Of a stretch of 64,000 nt of DNA, positions 34,566-44,933 are shown piece by piece. The notes under the pieces were generated by a model that was not told where the DNA came from, made no database searches, and was given only the letters and a program-made list of their open reading frames with translations. The DNA comes from Streptomyces tibetensis. Lineage in GTDB: Bacteria; Actinomycetota; Actinomycetes; Streptomycetales; Streptomycetaceae. Position 1 is the first letter of the stretch, and the number at the start of each line of letters is the position of its first letter. The position numbers and the translations under genes are program-made. Location: contig NZ_SZVW01000005.1 in assembly GCF_007655005.1 (NCBI RefSeq), positions 396,291-460,290 on the forward strand. The letters are read 5' to 3'.

Positions 34566-34961
34566 CTATCGCTCGTGCGATTCGCTCCGCGCACCCGCCC
34601 CCGGCCCGGGCGCGGCATCTTCCGCAACCGATTCCCCCGAGCCGTCCCTCGCATCCGGCGGGCCGATCATCGGACGCGACTGCGACACCACGAACGTCGA
34701 CGGCAGAGACGGCGCATTCTCACGCCCCGCGTTGGCGATCACCACCGCGATGTACGGCAGCACCAGCCCGAGCACCAACGCCACGATGGCGACGTGCCGT
34801 TCGACGTTCCACAGGGTGGCCGCGAGGATCACGGAGATCGTGCGGACCGTCATCGAGATCACGTACCGGCGCTGCCGCCCGCGCACGTCCTCCTGCAGCC
34901 CTGTCCGGGCGCCGGTGATCCGGAAAACCTGGACGTTGCCGCCGCCATGCTGCTTCCGCAT
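34566..34961 (-). CDS. DUF3099 family membrane protein
   Basis: A 131-aa protein: VFRITGARTGLQEDVRGRQRRYVISM (typical DUF3099 lead), then two helices (VRTISVILAATLWNVERHVAIVAL, LVLGLVLPYIAVVIANAGREN) and a disordered polar tail. Function unknown. Both strands between this gene and the next (34962-35206) hold no supported gene. Confidence 0.87.
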   Translation of the reverse strand: MRKQHGGGNVQVFRITGARTGLQEDVRGRQRRYVISMTVRTISVILAATLWNVERHVAIVALVLGLVLPYIAVVIANAGRENAPSLPSTFVVSQSRPMIGPPDARDGSGESVAEDAAPGPGAGARSESHER

Positions 34962-35206
34962 CGCATTCCACCATCCGCCCGTATCGGACTTTCACCCGCC
35001 CCGTGGCCGTCCCCGGCCGGCCGGGGAACCTGACCAGGACAGCTCTTACGTTACGCCGCGGCTGCGCCTGCCACGAGACCGGGTCGCGCGCCGTCGGGGC
35101 GAACGGCCTGCGCCGTCCCGCGTACGGTCCGCGTCGGCATGCGGCGTACGGCCACTGGGCCGACACTGGCCGTAGTGCTCACGTCGAGCCGCACGAGGAG
35201 GCAGCG

Positions 35207-35482
35207 ATGGGCTGGTTGTGGGCGATCATCGTAGGACTGGTACTCGGTCTGATCGCGAAGGCGATCATTCCGGGCAAGCAACACCTTCCCCTGTGGCTGA
35301 CCGTCATCCTGGGCATGATCGGCGGCATCGCCGGCAACGCCATCGCCCGGGCGGCCGGTGTCGACGCCACATCGGGAATCGACTGGTGGCGGCACGTCTT
35401 CCAGCTGGTGATGGCGATCATCCTCGTCGGTCTGGGCGACCGGGCCTGGACGGCGGCCAGAGGAGACAAGAGCAGGGCATGA
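35207..35482 (+). CDS. GlsB/YeaQ/YmgE family stress membrane protein
   Basis: A 91-aa protein with GAGGAGG upstream of ATG 35207. The family pattern is clear: MGWLWAIIVGLVLGLIAKAI IPGKQ, then WLTVILGMIGGIAGNAIARAAG and a third hydrophobic segment (FQLVMAIILVGLGDRAW), i.e. three short helices with GxxxG repeats. Role unknown beyond association with stress. A bidirectional terminator separates it from the convergent tyrS. Confidence 0.92.
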   Translation: MGWLWAIIVGLVLGLIAKAIIPGKQHLPLWLTVILGMIGGIAGNAIARAAGVDATSGIDWWRHVFQLVMAIILVGLGDRAWTAARGDKSRA

Positions 35483-35493
35483 CGGGGCGGCAC

Positions 35494-35537
35494 GGCGAAG
35501 GGGGCGGCCTCCGAAAACGGAGACCGCCCCCTTCGCC
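35494..35537. terminator. Bidirectional terminator between glsB-like gene and tyrS
   Basis: A 20-bp stem with one mismatch (35494-35513 with 35518-35537) closes an AAAA-containing loop. It lies between the stops of two convergent genes. Confidence 0.88.
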
Positions 35538-35546
35538 GTTGCGCTC

Positions 35547-36815
35547 TCAGCCGCCCGTGACCTCGACCGCGGCCAGGTTCTTCTTGCCCCGGCGCAGCAC
35601 CAGCCAGCGGCCGTGCAGCAGGTCCTCCTTGGCGGGGACGGCATCCTCGCCGGCGACCTTGACGTTGTTCACGTAGGCGCCGCCCTCCTTGACCGTGCGG
35701 CGCGCGGCCGACTTGCTGGCCACCAGGCCGACCTCGGCGAAGAGGTCGACGGCCGGGCCGAGCTCGGCGACCTGGATGTGCGGCACCTCGGAGAGGGCCG
35801 CGGCCAGCGTCCTCTCGTCGAGCTCCGCCAGCTCGCCCTGCCCGAAGAGGGCCTTGGACGCGGCGATCACGGCGGCCGTCTGGTCGGCGCCGTGCACGAG
35901 CGTCGTCAGTTCCTCGGCGAGCGCCCGCTGCGCTGCCCGGGCCTGCGGACGCTCCTCGGTCTGCCGCTCCAGCTCCTCCAGCTCCTCGCGGGAGCGGAAG
36001 GACAGGATGCGCATGTACTTGGAGATGTCCCGGTCGTCCACGTTCAGCCAGAACTGGTAGAACGCGTACGGCGTGGTCATCTCCGGGTCGAGCCAGACGG
36101 CGCCGCCCTCGGTCTTGCCGAACTTGGTGCCGTCCGCCTTGGTCATCAGCGGCGTCGCCATCGCGTGCGCGCTCGCGTCGGGCTCCAGGCGGTGGATCAG
36201 GTCCAGGCCCGCCGTGAGGTTGCCCCACTGGTCGCTGCCGCCCTGCTGGAGGGTGCAGCCGTAGCGCCGGTAGAGCTGGAGGAAGTCCATGCCCTGCAAC
36301 AGCTGGTAGCTGAACTCCGTGTAGCTGATGCCCTCGGAGGACTCCAGGCGCCGGGCCACGGAGTCCTTCGTCAGCATCTTGTTGACGCGGAAGTGCTTGC
36401 CGATGTCGCGGAGGAACTCGATCGCGGAGAGGTTCTCCGTCCAGTCGAGGTTGTTGACCATGACGGCCGCGTTCTCGCCCTCGAAGTCCAGGAACGGCTC
36501 GATCTGGGCGCGCAGCTTGGCGACCCAGCCGGTGACCGTCTCCGGGTCGTTCAGCGTGCGCTCCGCGGTCGGGCGCGGGTCGCCGATGAGGCCTGTGGCA
36601 CCGCCGACCAGCGCCAGCGGCCGGTGACCGGCCTGCTGGAGCCGGCGCACGGTGAGCACCTGCACCAGGTGCCCCACGTGCAGCGACGGCGCCGTCGGGT
36701 CGAAGCCGCAATAGAACGTGACGGGACCGTCCGCGAGCGCCTTGCGCAAAGCGTCCTCGTCAGTGGACAGGGCGAACAGCCCGCGCCACTTCAGCTCGTC
36801 GACGATGTCCGTCAC
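35547..36815 (-). CDS. tyrS: Tyrosyl-tRNA synthetase
   Basis: A 422-aa class I aminoacyl-tRNA synthetase charging tRNA-Tyr. The HIGH-type motif is HVGH (residues 46-49) and the KMSKS-type motif is KFGKTEG near residue 232. Tyrosine pocket elements [12 protein letters not shown] and [11 protein letters not shown] are present. A C-terminal S4 RNA-binding domain covers about 355-422 ([21 protein letters not shown]). No T-box leader is apparent in the 56-base gap upstream of its ATG. Confidence 0.98.
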   Translation of the reverse strand: MTDIVDELKWRGLFALSTDEDALRKALADGPVTFYCGFDPTAPSLHVGHLVQVLTVRRLQQAGHRPLALVGGATGLIGDPRPTAERTLNDPETVTGWVAKLRAQIEPFLDFEGENAAVMVNNLDWTENLSAIEFLRDIGKHFRVNKMLTKDSVARRLESSEGISYTEFSYQLLQGMDFLQLYRRYGCTLQQGGSDQWGNLTAGLDLIHRLEPDASAHAMATPLMTKADGTKFGKTEGGAVWLDPEMTTPYAFYQFWLNVDDRDISKYMRILSFRSREELEELERQTEERPQARAAQRALAEELTTLVHGADQTAAVIAASKALFGQGELAELDERTLAAALSEVPHIQVAELGPAVDLFAEVGLVASKSAARRTVKEGGAYVNNVKVAGEDAVPAKEDLLHGRWLVLRRGKKNLAAVEVTGG

Positions 36816-36871
36816 GGTTCTCGTGTCTCCTCGATGATCTTCGGGCAGTCGGGTGACAGCCGACTACGAGG

Positions 36872-38266
36872 TTATACGCCCTGGCTGACAGAGCTCATAT
36901 TGAAATCCGGGACCCGCAGCGCGGGCATGGCCGCCCTGGTGAACCAGTCGCTCCACTCCCTGGGCAGCGTCTTCTCGGTCCGCCCGGCCTCCGTGGCCCG
37001 GCCCAGCACCCCGACCGGCGACTCGTTGAACCGGAAGTTGTTCACCTCGCCCGTCACCTCGCCGTTCTCGACGAGGTACACACCGTCCCGGGTCAGCCCG
37101 GTGAGCAGCAGCGTCGCCGGGTCGACCTCGCGGATGTACCACAGGCAGGTCAGCAGCAGCCCGCGCCCGGTGTTCGCGACCATCTCCTCCAGGGAACGGT
37201 CCTCGCCCCCGTCCAGGACGATGTTGTCGATGCCCGGCGCCACCGGCAGACCGGTCAGGCCCGCGCTGTGCCGGCTGGTCGTCAGGTGCCGCAGTTCGCC
37301 CTCGCGCATCCACTCGGTGGGGGCGAGCGGCAGCCCGTTGTCGAACACCGACTGGTCGCCGCCGGAGGAGTGCGCGATCACGAAGGGCGCCGACTCCAGG
37401 CCCGGCTCGTTCGGGTCGCTGCGCAGGGTCAGCGGCAGGTCGGTCAGCCTCTCGCCGACCCGCGTGCCCCCGCCCGGCTTGGAGAACACCGTGCGGCCCT
37501 CGACCGCGTCCCGGCCCGACGCCGACCACATCTGGTAGATCAGCAGGTCCGCCACGGCCGTCGGCGGCAGGAGCGTCTCGTAGCGCCCGGCGGGCAGCTC
37601 CACGCGCCGCTCGGCCCACCCGAGGCGCACCGCCAGCTCCGCGTCCAGGGCCGCCGGGTCGACGTCCTTGAAGTCCCGCGTGGAGCGGCCGGCCCACGCG
37701 GACCGGGTCCGGTCCGGCGACTTGGCGTTCAGCTCCAGCGTCCCGTTCGGCTGGTCGTGCCGCAGCCGCAGTCCGGTGGACGTGCCGACGTAGGACGACA
37801 CCAGCTCGTGGTTGGCGAAGCCGTAGAGCTCGCGGCCGCCCGCCCGCGCGCGGGCGAAGGCCTCGCCGAGCGCGGGAGCGAAGTCGGCGAACACGGCCGA
37901 GGAGGTCTCGACGGGCGCCTCCGTGAACTCCGGCGACTGCGTCACGCCCGTGACCAGCGGCTGGGCGTCCTCGGCGGGCCCGGCGCCGCGCGCGGCGGCC
38001 TCGGCGGCCCGCACCAGGGGCTCCAGCTCGTCGGGGGTCACGGCGGACCGTGACACCACCCCGGAGGCGGTGCCCTCCTTGCCGTCGACGGTGGCGACGA
38101 CGGTGAGCGTGCGCCCGCGCGTGACGCCGTTCGTGGTCAGCGCGTTGCCCGCCCAGCGCAGGTTGGCGGTGGACTGCTCGTCGGCGATGACGACACAGCC
38201 GTCCGCCCGGGACAGTTCGAGGGCCCGCTCGACCACTTCGTGCGGCTTGCTGGTGCGAGGGCTCAT
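36872..38266 (-). CDS. TldD/PmbA family protein (TldE-like subunit)
   Basis: A 464-aa protein with the PmbA/TldE layout: an N-terminal alpha/beta domain (VVERALELSRADGCVVIADEQSTANLRWAGNALTTNG) and a C-terminal barrel (GIDNIVLDGGEDRSLEEMVANTGRGLLLTCLWYIREVD). It lacks HExxxH, as expected of the non-catalytic partner. TldD/TldE are zinc proteases that process peptides and degrade unfolded chains. Its ATG (38266) overlaps the stop of a 29-codon ORF that itself overlaps the tldD stop. Confidence 0.93.
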   Translation of the reverse strand: MSPRTSKPHEVVERALELSRADGCVVIADEQSTANLRWAGNALTTNGVTRGRTLTVVATVDGKEGTASGVVSRSAVTPDELEPLVRAAEAAARGAGPAEDAQPLVTGVTQSPEFTEAPVETSSAVFADFAPALGEAFARARAGGRELYGFANHELVSSYVGTSTGLRLRHDQPNGTLELNAKSPDRTRSAWAGRSTRDFKDVDPAALDAELAVRLGWAERRVELPAGRYETLLPPTAVADLLIYQMWSASGRDAVEGRTVFSKPGGGTRVGERLTDLPLTLRSDPNEPGLESAPFVIAHSSGGDQSVFDNGLPLAPTEWMREGELRHLTTSRHSAGLTGLPVAPGIDNIVLDGGEDRSLEEMVANTGRGLLLTCLWYIREVDPATLLLTGLTRDGVYLVENGEVTGEVNNFRFNESPVGVLGRATEAGRTEKTLPREWSDWFTRAAMPALRVPDFNMSSVSQGV

Positions 38267-38348
38267 CGACCGGCCTCCTGGGTCGTGTTCAGACTGTGCT
38301 TACCCGGGGGGTAACCCCCGGACCCCCGGCCGATGCTGCAGCTGATGT

Positions 38349-38352
<4 letters not shown>
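38263..38352 (-). CDS. 29-aa ORF bridging tldD and the tldE-like gene
   Basis: ATG 38352 overlaps the tldD stop (ATGA), and its own stop overlaps the tldE-like start (ATGA). The product begins MNISCSIGRGSGGYPPGKHS and ends LNTTQEAGR, the same nine residues that end TldD. It was created by a 31-bp duplication plus a C/G-rich hairpin insert. The GGAGG site of both copies is intact, so it is probably translated as a coupling device; a function for the peptide itself is doubtful. Confidence 0.5.
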
Positions 38353-39872
<1,520 letters not shown>

Positions 39873-39986
39873 CGCCGTCTCTTTCTGTCGAGGGGAGCGT
39901 GGTCGCCGTGCGTCGTGACTGCTCCGATCATGTCCCCCATCCACCGCGCGGGCCACGAGTTTCCCGAGCCGGGTTCGCGGCTTTCT

Positions 39987-40013
39987 GTAGGGACCCGACA
40001 GGTAGTCCCCTAC
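39987..40013. promoter_or_regulatory. Near-palindrome in the tldD-fabG divergent region
   Basis: GTAGGGAC (39987-39994) and GTCCCCTAC (40005-40013) are inverted copies with one extra C. They lie in the 270-base region between divergent tldD and fabG, so they could be an operator for the fatty-acid genes or a small hairpin. No known regulator consensus was matched. Confidence 0.3.
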
Positions 40014-40143
40014 GCCACTGTCGGTGCCCGATTGTCCGCGGGCCTGCCGGGACCGATAGGTTTTCGAGGAAGCCGCCTGTCATCACCGCCTGTCGTCCAG
40101 GCGCCCGGGCGGGTATCCAGACCGCTATCGAAAGGGTGATCCG

Positions 40144-40863
40144 TTGAGCCGCTCGGTTCTCGTCACCGGAGGCAACCGGGGCATCGGCCTCGCCATCGCC
40201 CGCGCTTTCGCCGATGCCGGCGACAAGGTCGCCATCACGTACCGCTCGGGCGAGCCGCCGGCCGCCCTGACGGAATTGGGCTGCCTGGCCGTCAAGTGCG
40301 ACATCACCGACGCCGAGCAGGTGGAGCAGGCCTACAAGGAGATCGAGGAGGCCCACGGCCCCGTCGAGGTCCTCATCGCCAACGCCGGCATCACCAAGGA
40401 CCAGCTCCTGATGCGCATGTCCGAGGAGGACTTCACCTCGGTCATCGACACCAACCTCACCGGCACCTTCCGCGTCGTGAAGCGCGCCAACCGCGGCATG
40501 CTGCGCGCCAAGAAGGGCCGCGTGGTCCTCATCTCGTCGGTCGTCGGTCTGTACGGCGGTCCCGGCCAGGCGAACTACGCCGCCTCCAAGGCCGCCCTGG
40601 TCGGCTTCGCGCGCTCCCTCGCCCGTGAGCTGGGCTCGCGCAACCTCACCTTCAACGTCGTCGCACCCGGCTTCGTCGACACGGACATGACCAAGGCGCT
40701 CACCGACGAGCAGCGCGAGAACATCGTGAAGCAGGTTCCGCTCGGCCGGTACGCCCAGCCCGAGGAGGTCGCCGCGACGGTGCGGTTCCTCGCCTCCGAC
40801 GACGCCTCGTACATCACTGGAGCCGTCATCCCCGTTGACGGCGGACTGGGAATGGGTCACTGA
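40144..40863 (+). CDS. fabG: 3-oxoacyl-ACP reductase FabG
   Basis: A 239-aa SDR reducing 3-oxoacyl-ACP with NADPH in type II fatty acid synthesis. It has TGGNRGIGLAIARAFA (cofactor), NAGITKDQLLMRM, Ser in ISSVVGLYGG and the catalytic NYAASK. It ends PVDGGLGMGH. The start is TTG 40144 with AAAGGGTG upstream. It lies five bases before fabI on the same strand, the same order as mycobacterial mabA-inhA. Confidence 0.95.
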   Translation: MSRSVLVTGGNRGIGLAIARAFADAGDKVAITYRSGEPPAALTELGCLAVKCDITDAEQVEQAYKEIEEAHGPVEVLIANAGITKDQLLMRMSEEDFTSVIDTNLTGTFRVVKRANRGMLRAKKGRVVLISSVVGLYGGPGQANYAASKAALVGFARSLARELGSRNLTFNVVAPGFVDTDMTKALTDEQRENIVKQVPLGRYAQPEEVAATVRFLASDDASYITGAVIPVDGGLGMGH

Positions 40864-40868
40864 TCACC

Positions 40869-41636
40869 ATGAGCGGAATTCTCGAGGGCAAGCGCATCCT
40901 GATCACGGGTGTGCTGACGGAGTCCTCCATCGCCTTCCACACCGCCAAGCTGGCCCAGGAGCAGGGCGCCGAGATCATCCTCACGGCGTTCCCGCGGCCC
41001 ACGCTGACCGAGCGCATCGCCAGGAAGCTCCCCAAGCCCACCAAGGTCATCGAGCTCGACGTCACCAACGACGAGCACCTCGGGCGGCTCGCCGACCTCG
41101 TCGGCGAGGAGCTGGGCGGCCTCGACGGTGTCGTGCACTCCATCGGCTTCGCCCCGCAGGACGCCCTCGGCGGCAACTTCCTCAACGCGCCGTTCGAGTC
41201 CGTCGCCACCGCCATGCACGTCTCGGCGTACTCCCTGAAGTCGCTGACCATGGCCTGCCTGCCGCTGATGCAGAACGGCGGTTCCGTCGTGGGCCTCACC
41301 TTCGACGCGCAGTTCGCGTGGCCGCAGTACGACTGGATGGGCCCGGCCAAGGCCGCGCTGGAGGCCACCAGCCGCTACATGGCCCGTGATCTGGGCAAGC
41401 AGAACATCCGCTGCAACCTGGTCTCGGCGGGCCCGATCGGTTCCATGGCCGCCAAGTCCATCCCGGGCTTCAGCGAGCTGGCCTCGGTGTGGGACAGCCG
41501 CTCCCCGCTGGAGTGGGACCTGAAGGACCCCGAGCCGGCCGGCCGCGGCATCGTCGCCCTGCTGAGCGACTGGTTCCCGAAGACCACCGGCGAGATCGTC
41601 CACGTGGACGGTGGTCTGCACGCCATCGGAGCCTGA
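40869..41636 (+). CDS. fabI: Enoyl-ACP reductase (NADH) FabI/InhA type
   Basis: A 255-aa enzyme for the last step of fatty-acid elongation. The nucleotide loop is GKRILITGVLTESSIAFHTA. The FabI-type catalytic pair is in FDAQFAWPQYDWMGPAKAAL (Tyr-x6-Lys, about residues 158-165). GPIGSMAAKSIPGF and the end VHVDGGLHAIGA are typical of InhA-like actinobacterial proteins. It is the probable target class of triclosan and isoniazid-type inhibitors. Operon with fabG. Confidence 0.95.
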   Translation: MSGILEGKRILITGVLTESSIAFHTAKLAQEQGAEIILTAFPRPTLTERIARKLPKPTKVIELDVTNDEHLGRLADLVGEELGGLDGVVHSIGFAPQDALGGNFLNAPFESVATAMHVSAYSLKSLTMACLPLMQNGGSVVGLTFDAQFAWPQYDWMGPAKAALEATSRYMARDLGKQNIRCNLVSAGPIGSMAAKSIPGFSELASVWDSRSPLEWDLKDPEPAGRGIVALLSDWFPKTTGEIVHVDGGLHAIGA

Positions 41637-41797
41637 TCTCCCGCACGTCCTCGACGCCCCGTTCCCCGCAGCTCGCAGGGAGCGGGGCGTCACCCGTTCG
41701 GCTCAGTCGGCCGGGCGGGGGAGGCTCCCGACCTGGCACTCTTGAGTACGCGTTCACCACGCGAGCCCCTCCCCAGCACGGTCGAGGAGGTCCCCTT

Positions 41798-42148
41798 GTG
41801 CGCTTGTCCCGCCGAACGGCCTCAGTGTCCCTCGCCGTCGCGCTCGTGCTGACCCTGGCGTACGAGGCGGTGCCCCACGCGCGCGTGCCCGCCGGTGAGC
41901 GCGAGTCCCCGGATCCCTTCGGCGCGGCCTGCCGGATCCGCGTGACCGGCTCCAAGGTGATCGTGTACTGCCACAACCCCTACCCGGAGACCGACCGGGT
42001 GAGCCTGCACGTGGAATGCGCCCGATGGTGGGACATCGACACCGACAGCTCACCGATCGAGGTCGCCCCCGCGCAGACGGTGCGGCTGGCGGGACGGTGC
42101 TGGAAGGAAGTCGCCGACGTGTGGGTCGGTCACCGGCGCGTGAGCTGA
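41798..42148 (+). CDS. Small secreted protein of unknown function
   Basis: A 116-aa protein from GTG 41798 with a strong GAGGAGG site. MRLSRRTASVSLAVALVLTLAYEA is a signal peptide. The mature part has three Cys (AACRIRV, VIVYCHNPYP, VECARWWD) plus AGRCWKEV, suggesting two disulfides and a beta-rich fold. No family recognised. It lies downstream of fabI and convergent with a GntR gene. Confidence 0.78.
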   Translation: MRLSRRTASVSLAVALVLTLAYEAVPHARVPAGERESPDPFGAACRIRVTGSKVIVYCHNPYPETDRVSLHVECARWWDIDTDSSPIEVAPAQTVRLAGRCWKEVADVWVGHRRVS

Positions 42149-42153
42149 CCCCA

Positions 42154-42231
42154 CCGGGCGGCTTCGGTCAGGCGGCGGGGGAGGGGACCGCGCCGGGCGG
42201 CTTCGGTCAGGCGGCGGGGGAGGGGACCCCG
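42154..42231. repeat. Two 39-bp tandem copies at the GntR gene 3' end
   Basis: CCGGGCGGCTTCGGTCAGGC starts both copies (42154 and 42193). The unit includes the last codons and stop of the GntR gene (VPSPAA), so the end of that gene has been duplicated downstream. Confidence 0.88.
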
Positions 42232-42896
42232 CCCAGGCGGCACAGGAACGGGTAGCGGGCGGCCTCCGCGGCGGCCGTGTCCGCCTCGCCCGCGCGGATC
42301 GCCTCCAGCAGCCGCCCGTGGTCCATGTACGTCTCCGGCGTCAGCCTCTCGCCGACGTCCTCGCGCAGCCAGTCCCGCAGCACCTCACCCAGGTCCGCGT
42401 ACATGGCCGTCATGACGTCGTTGTGGGAGGCCGACACCACGGCCAGGTGGAAGGTCGCGTCCGCGGTCACGAACGCCTCCTTGTCACCGGACTCCCAGGC
42501 CTCCTCGCGCCGCAGCAGCAGTGCGCCGAGCTGCTTGAGGTCCTTCTCCGTACGCCGCTCGGCGGCCAGCCGGGCGGCGGCCGACTCCAGCGTGGAGCGC
42601 AGCTCGGCGATGTGCCGGGGGTCGGCCTCGGCGAACCGCCGCTGCATCACGCCCGCCAGCTCGCTCGTCGCCACGACGTACGTGCCGGAACCCTGTCGGA
42701 TGTCCAGCAGCCCGTTGTGCGACAGGGCGCGGACGGCCTCCCGGACCGTGTTGCGGGCGACACCGAGCTGCTCGACCAGTTCCGGCTCGGTCGGGATCCG
42801 GGAGCCGACCGGCCACTCGCCCGAGGTGATCTGGGCCCGCAGTGCTGCGATGACCTGCTCGGACAGGGCCGAGCGACGGGGATGGCTCAAGGGCAT
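42207..42896 (-). CDS. FadR-subfamily GntR transcriptional regulator
   Basis: A 229-aa regulator. The winged helix (about 8-75) contains SEQVIAALRAQITSGEWPVGSRIPTEPELVEQLGVARNTVREAVRAL and LDIRQGSGTYVV. The C-terminal FCD domain has conserved Asp/His positions in DATFHLAVVSASHN and MDHGRLLEAIRAGEADTA. It is divergent from an MFS gene, with the palindrome AATCATCCTATGATT between them, so it most likely represses that transporter (and perhaps itself) in response to the transported ligand. Confidence 0.93.
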   Translation of the reverse strand: MPLSHPRRSALSEQVIAALRAQITSGEWPVGSRIPTEPELVEQLGVARNTVREAVRALSHNGLLDIRQGSGTYVVATSELAGVMQRRFAEADPRHIAELRSTLESAAARLAAERRTEKDLKQLGALLLRREEAWESGDKEAFVTADATFHLAVVSASHNDVMTAMYADLGEVLRDWLREDVGERLTPETYMDHGRLLEAIRAGEADTAAAEAARYPFLCRLGGVPSPAA

Positions 42897-42949
42897 GGCA
42901 CACCTTCGCACGACCGGGGCGCCCGGGGGCAGCCGGAGAGTGGACAGTC

Positions 42950-42964
42950 AATCATCCTATGATT
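42950..42964. promoter_or_regulatory. Operator palindrome overlapping the MFS -10 box
   Basis: AATCATCCTATGATT is a perfect 6-bp inverted repeat with a 3-bp centre. It overlaps TATGAT (42958-42963), a -10 box six bases before the ATG at 42970. Its place in the GntR/MFS divergent gap makes it the natural binding site of the GntR protein. Confidence 0.7.
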
Positions 42965-42969
42965 CTATG

Positions 42970-44313
42970 ATGGGTCTCATGCCTCGTGAGGAAACCCGGA
43001 CGACGACACCCCCGACCGTACGCAGCCAGACAGCGCACGAGCCCGGGACGCCGGGCGGCGCCTCCCCGCGCGCATGGACGATGCGACTGCTCGTCCTCGG
43101 CATCGTGCTGTCCGCGCTGAACCTCCGTCCCGCCATCACCAGCCTCGGCGCCCTCCTGGAAGAGGTCCGCGACGGGCTCGGCATGAGCGGCAGCGTGGCC
43201 GGGCTGCTCACCTCGGTGCCGCCGCTGTGTTTCGCCGTCTTCGGCGTCATGGCCCCGCGGCTCGCCCGCCGCTTCGGGTCCGGCGCGGTGGTGTGCGCCG
43301 GCATGGCCGCCATCGCCACCGGCCTGCTGATACGCCCGTTCGCGGGCGGCACGCCCGGCTTCCTGGCCGGGAGCGCCCTGGCCCTCATGGGCATCGCGGT
43401 CAGCAACGTCCTGATGCCGGTCATCGTCAAGCGCTGGTTCCCCGACCGCGTCGGCTCCATGACCGGCCTGTACTCGATGGCCCTCGCCCTCGGCACGGCC
43501 CTCGCGGCCGCCGTCACGGTGCCCCTGACCGACACCCTCGGCGGCAGCTGGCAGACCGGCCTGGCCCTGTGGGCGGGACTCGCCGCGGCGGCCGTCCTGC
43601 CGTGGCTGCCCTTCGCCCGGGGACACGTCACGCCGCCCGGGGCGGGGGAGAAGACCGCGGCGACGGCAGCACCGACGCGAGGCCCGGCTCCCGCTTCGAC
43701 GGAGCACGCGCGCGTGGAGGCGCCTCGGCTGCGCATGGCACGGAGCCGGACCGCCTGGGCCCTGGCCGTCTTCTTCGGGCTCCAGGCCACCGCCGCCTAC
43801 ATCACGATGGGCTGGATGGCGCAGATCTTCCGCGACGCAGGTGTGCCCGCCGGCACCGCGGGGCTGCTGCTGGCGGTCACCATGGTGATGGGCGTGCCCC
43901 TCGCCTTCGTCATACCCCGCCTGGCCACCCGGCTGCCCCACCAGGGCCCGATCGTGCTCGCCCTGGGCCTGTGCGGCCTCGCCGGCTATGCCGGGCTGTA
44001 CCTCGCGCCCGCGGCCGGCGCCTGGGCCTGGGCCCTGCTGCTCGGCGTCGCCAACTGCGCCTTCCCGCTCGCCCTGACCATGGTCGGCATGCGGGCCAGG
44101 ACCGGCCCGGGCGTGGTCCAGCTGTCGGCGTTCGCACAGAGCACCGGCTACCTGATCTCCATCCCCGGACCGCTCCTGGTGGGCGTCCTCTACCAGCACA
44201 GCGGCGGCTGGGGCCTGCCGATCGCGCTGATGAGCGCCCTGATGATCCCGCAGATGGTCGTCGGCTTCCTGGCCGGCCGTGACCGCACGGTCGAGGAGGA
44301 GGCGGCACGCTGA
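42970..44313 (+). CDS. MFS transporter, CynX/NimT family
   Basis: A 447-aa permease with about 12 helices. The first cytoplasmic-membrane helix shows the family mark LSALNLRPAITSLGALLEEVRDGLGMS. A polar Ala/Pro loop (about 200-235) splits the two halves. CynX/NimT proteins carry cyanate or nitroimidazole-like compounds or act as efflux pumps; the substrate here is unknown. ATG 42970 fits a leaderless transcript (-10 TATGAT six bases upstream); an ATG one codon earlier (42967) is equally in frame. Divergent from its presumed GntR repressor and followed by a 38-aa partner gene. Confidence 0.9.
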   Translation: MGLMPREETRTTTPPTVRSQTAHEPGTPGGASPRAWTMRLLVLGIVLSALNLRPAITSLGALLEEVRDGLGMSGSVAGLLTSVPPLCFAVFGVMAPRLARRFGSGAVVCAGMAAIATGLLIRPFAGGTPGFLAGSALALMGIAVSNVLMPVIVKRWFPDRVGSMTGLYSMALALGTALAAAVTVPLTDTLGGSWQTGLALWAGLAAAAVLPWLPFARGHVTPPGAGEKTAATAAPTRGPAPASTEHARVEAPRLRMARSRTAWALAVFFGLQATAAYITMGWMAQIFRDAGVPAGTAGLLLAVTMVMGVPLAFVIPRLATRLPHQGPIVLALGLCGLAGYAGLYLAPAAGAWAWALLLGVANCAFPLALTMVGMRARTGPGVVQLSAFAQSTGYLISIPGPLLVGVLYQHSGGWGLPIALMSALMIPQMVVGFLAGRDRTVEEEAAR

Positions 44314-44379
44314 GCCATGCCCCGGGAAGGGAGTGACCCCCCGGGCCTTCCGGCTGCACGGGGGTGCGACACTTTCCCC

Positions 44380-44496
44380 ATGCCAGTGCTCGACCCGAAT
44401 CCCCAGCACGGTCAGAAGAAGATGCTGCTCGTGTTCGGCGCCTTCTTCGCGATCTTCATCGTCATCGCCGTCATCGCGACCCTCGCCTCGCCATGA
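44380..44496 (+). CDS. SGM_5486 family transporter-associated mini-protein
   Basis: A 38-aa protein, MPVLDPNPQHGQKKMLLVFG..., with one membrane helix (residues about 15-36) and a short cytoplasmic head. This small conserved Streptomyces family habitually follows a CynX/NimT MFS gene, as here (66 bases after its stop), hence the name as I remember it. It may stabilise or regulate the transporter. Confidence 0.85.
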   Translation: MPVLDPNPQHGQKKMLLVFGAFFAIFIVIAVIATLASP

Positions 44497-44661
44497 CCGG
44501 CGCCCGCGCGGCCCGGGGTGGGGGTAACCCCCCAGTCCCCTAGGGGGTGAGGGTCAGGGTCAAGTGGGTGGATCACCGGATGGGTGGGCAGCCGCTGATT
44601 CCGTAGCTTCAAGTGTGTGACCGCGAGACGGTCACCGACCACTCGAAGAGCGGAGGCATCC

Positions 44662-44868
44662 ATGTCGGCCCCTACGCACACCCGGCTCCACCCGGCGACC
44701 CGGGCCGGTGCCGCCGGCCGGCTGCCCTGGTGGGCTCTCGCCCTGCCCGTGCTCGCCTTCTCCGCACTGCTCGCCCTGATCCTGAACCCCTCCGACGCGC
44801 ACGCGGCCGCCGGTGAGCCGGTGATCACCCACCTCTTCGAGCGTATCCAGCAGCTGACAGCCCGCTGA
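44662..44868 (+). CDS. Small membrane or secreted protein
   Basis: A 68-aa protein from ATG 44662 with CGGAGG upstream. A basic N-terminus and one hydrophobic helix (PWWALALPVLAFSALLALIL, about 22-41) are followed by SDAHAAAGEPVITHLFERIQQLTAR. A signal-peptidase-like AHAAA suggests a cleaved, short amphipathic product, or else a single-pass protein. No family recognised. Confidence 0.7.
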   Translation: MSAPTHTRLHPATRAGAAGRLPWWALALPVLAFSALLALILNPSDAHAAAGEPVITHLFERIQQLTAR

Positions 44869-44933
44869 TCACGGCCGAAGCCGGTGGTCAACTCCCTGCG
44901 CCAGGTGGCGTGTTTCGTGCGAAGCTGGATCTC

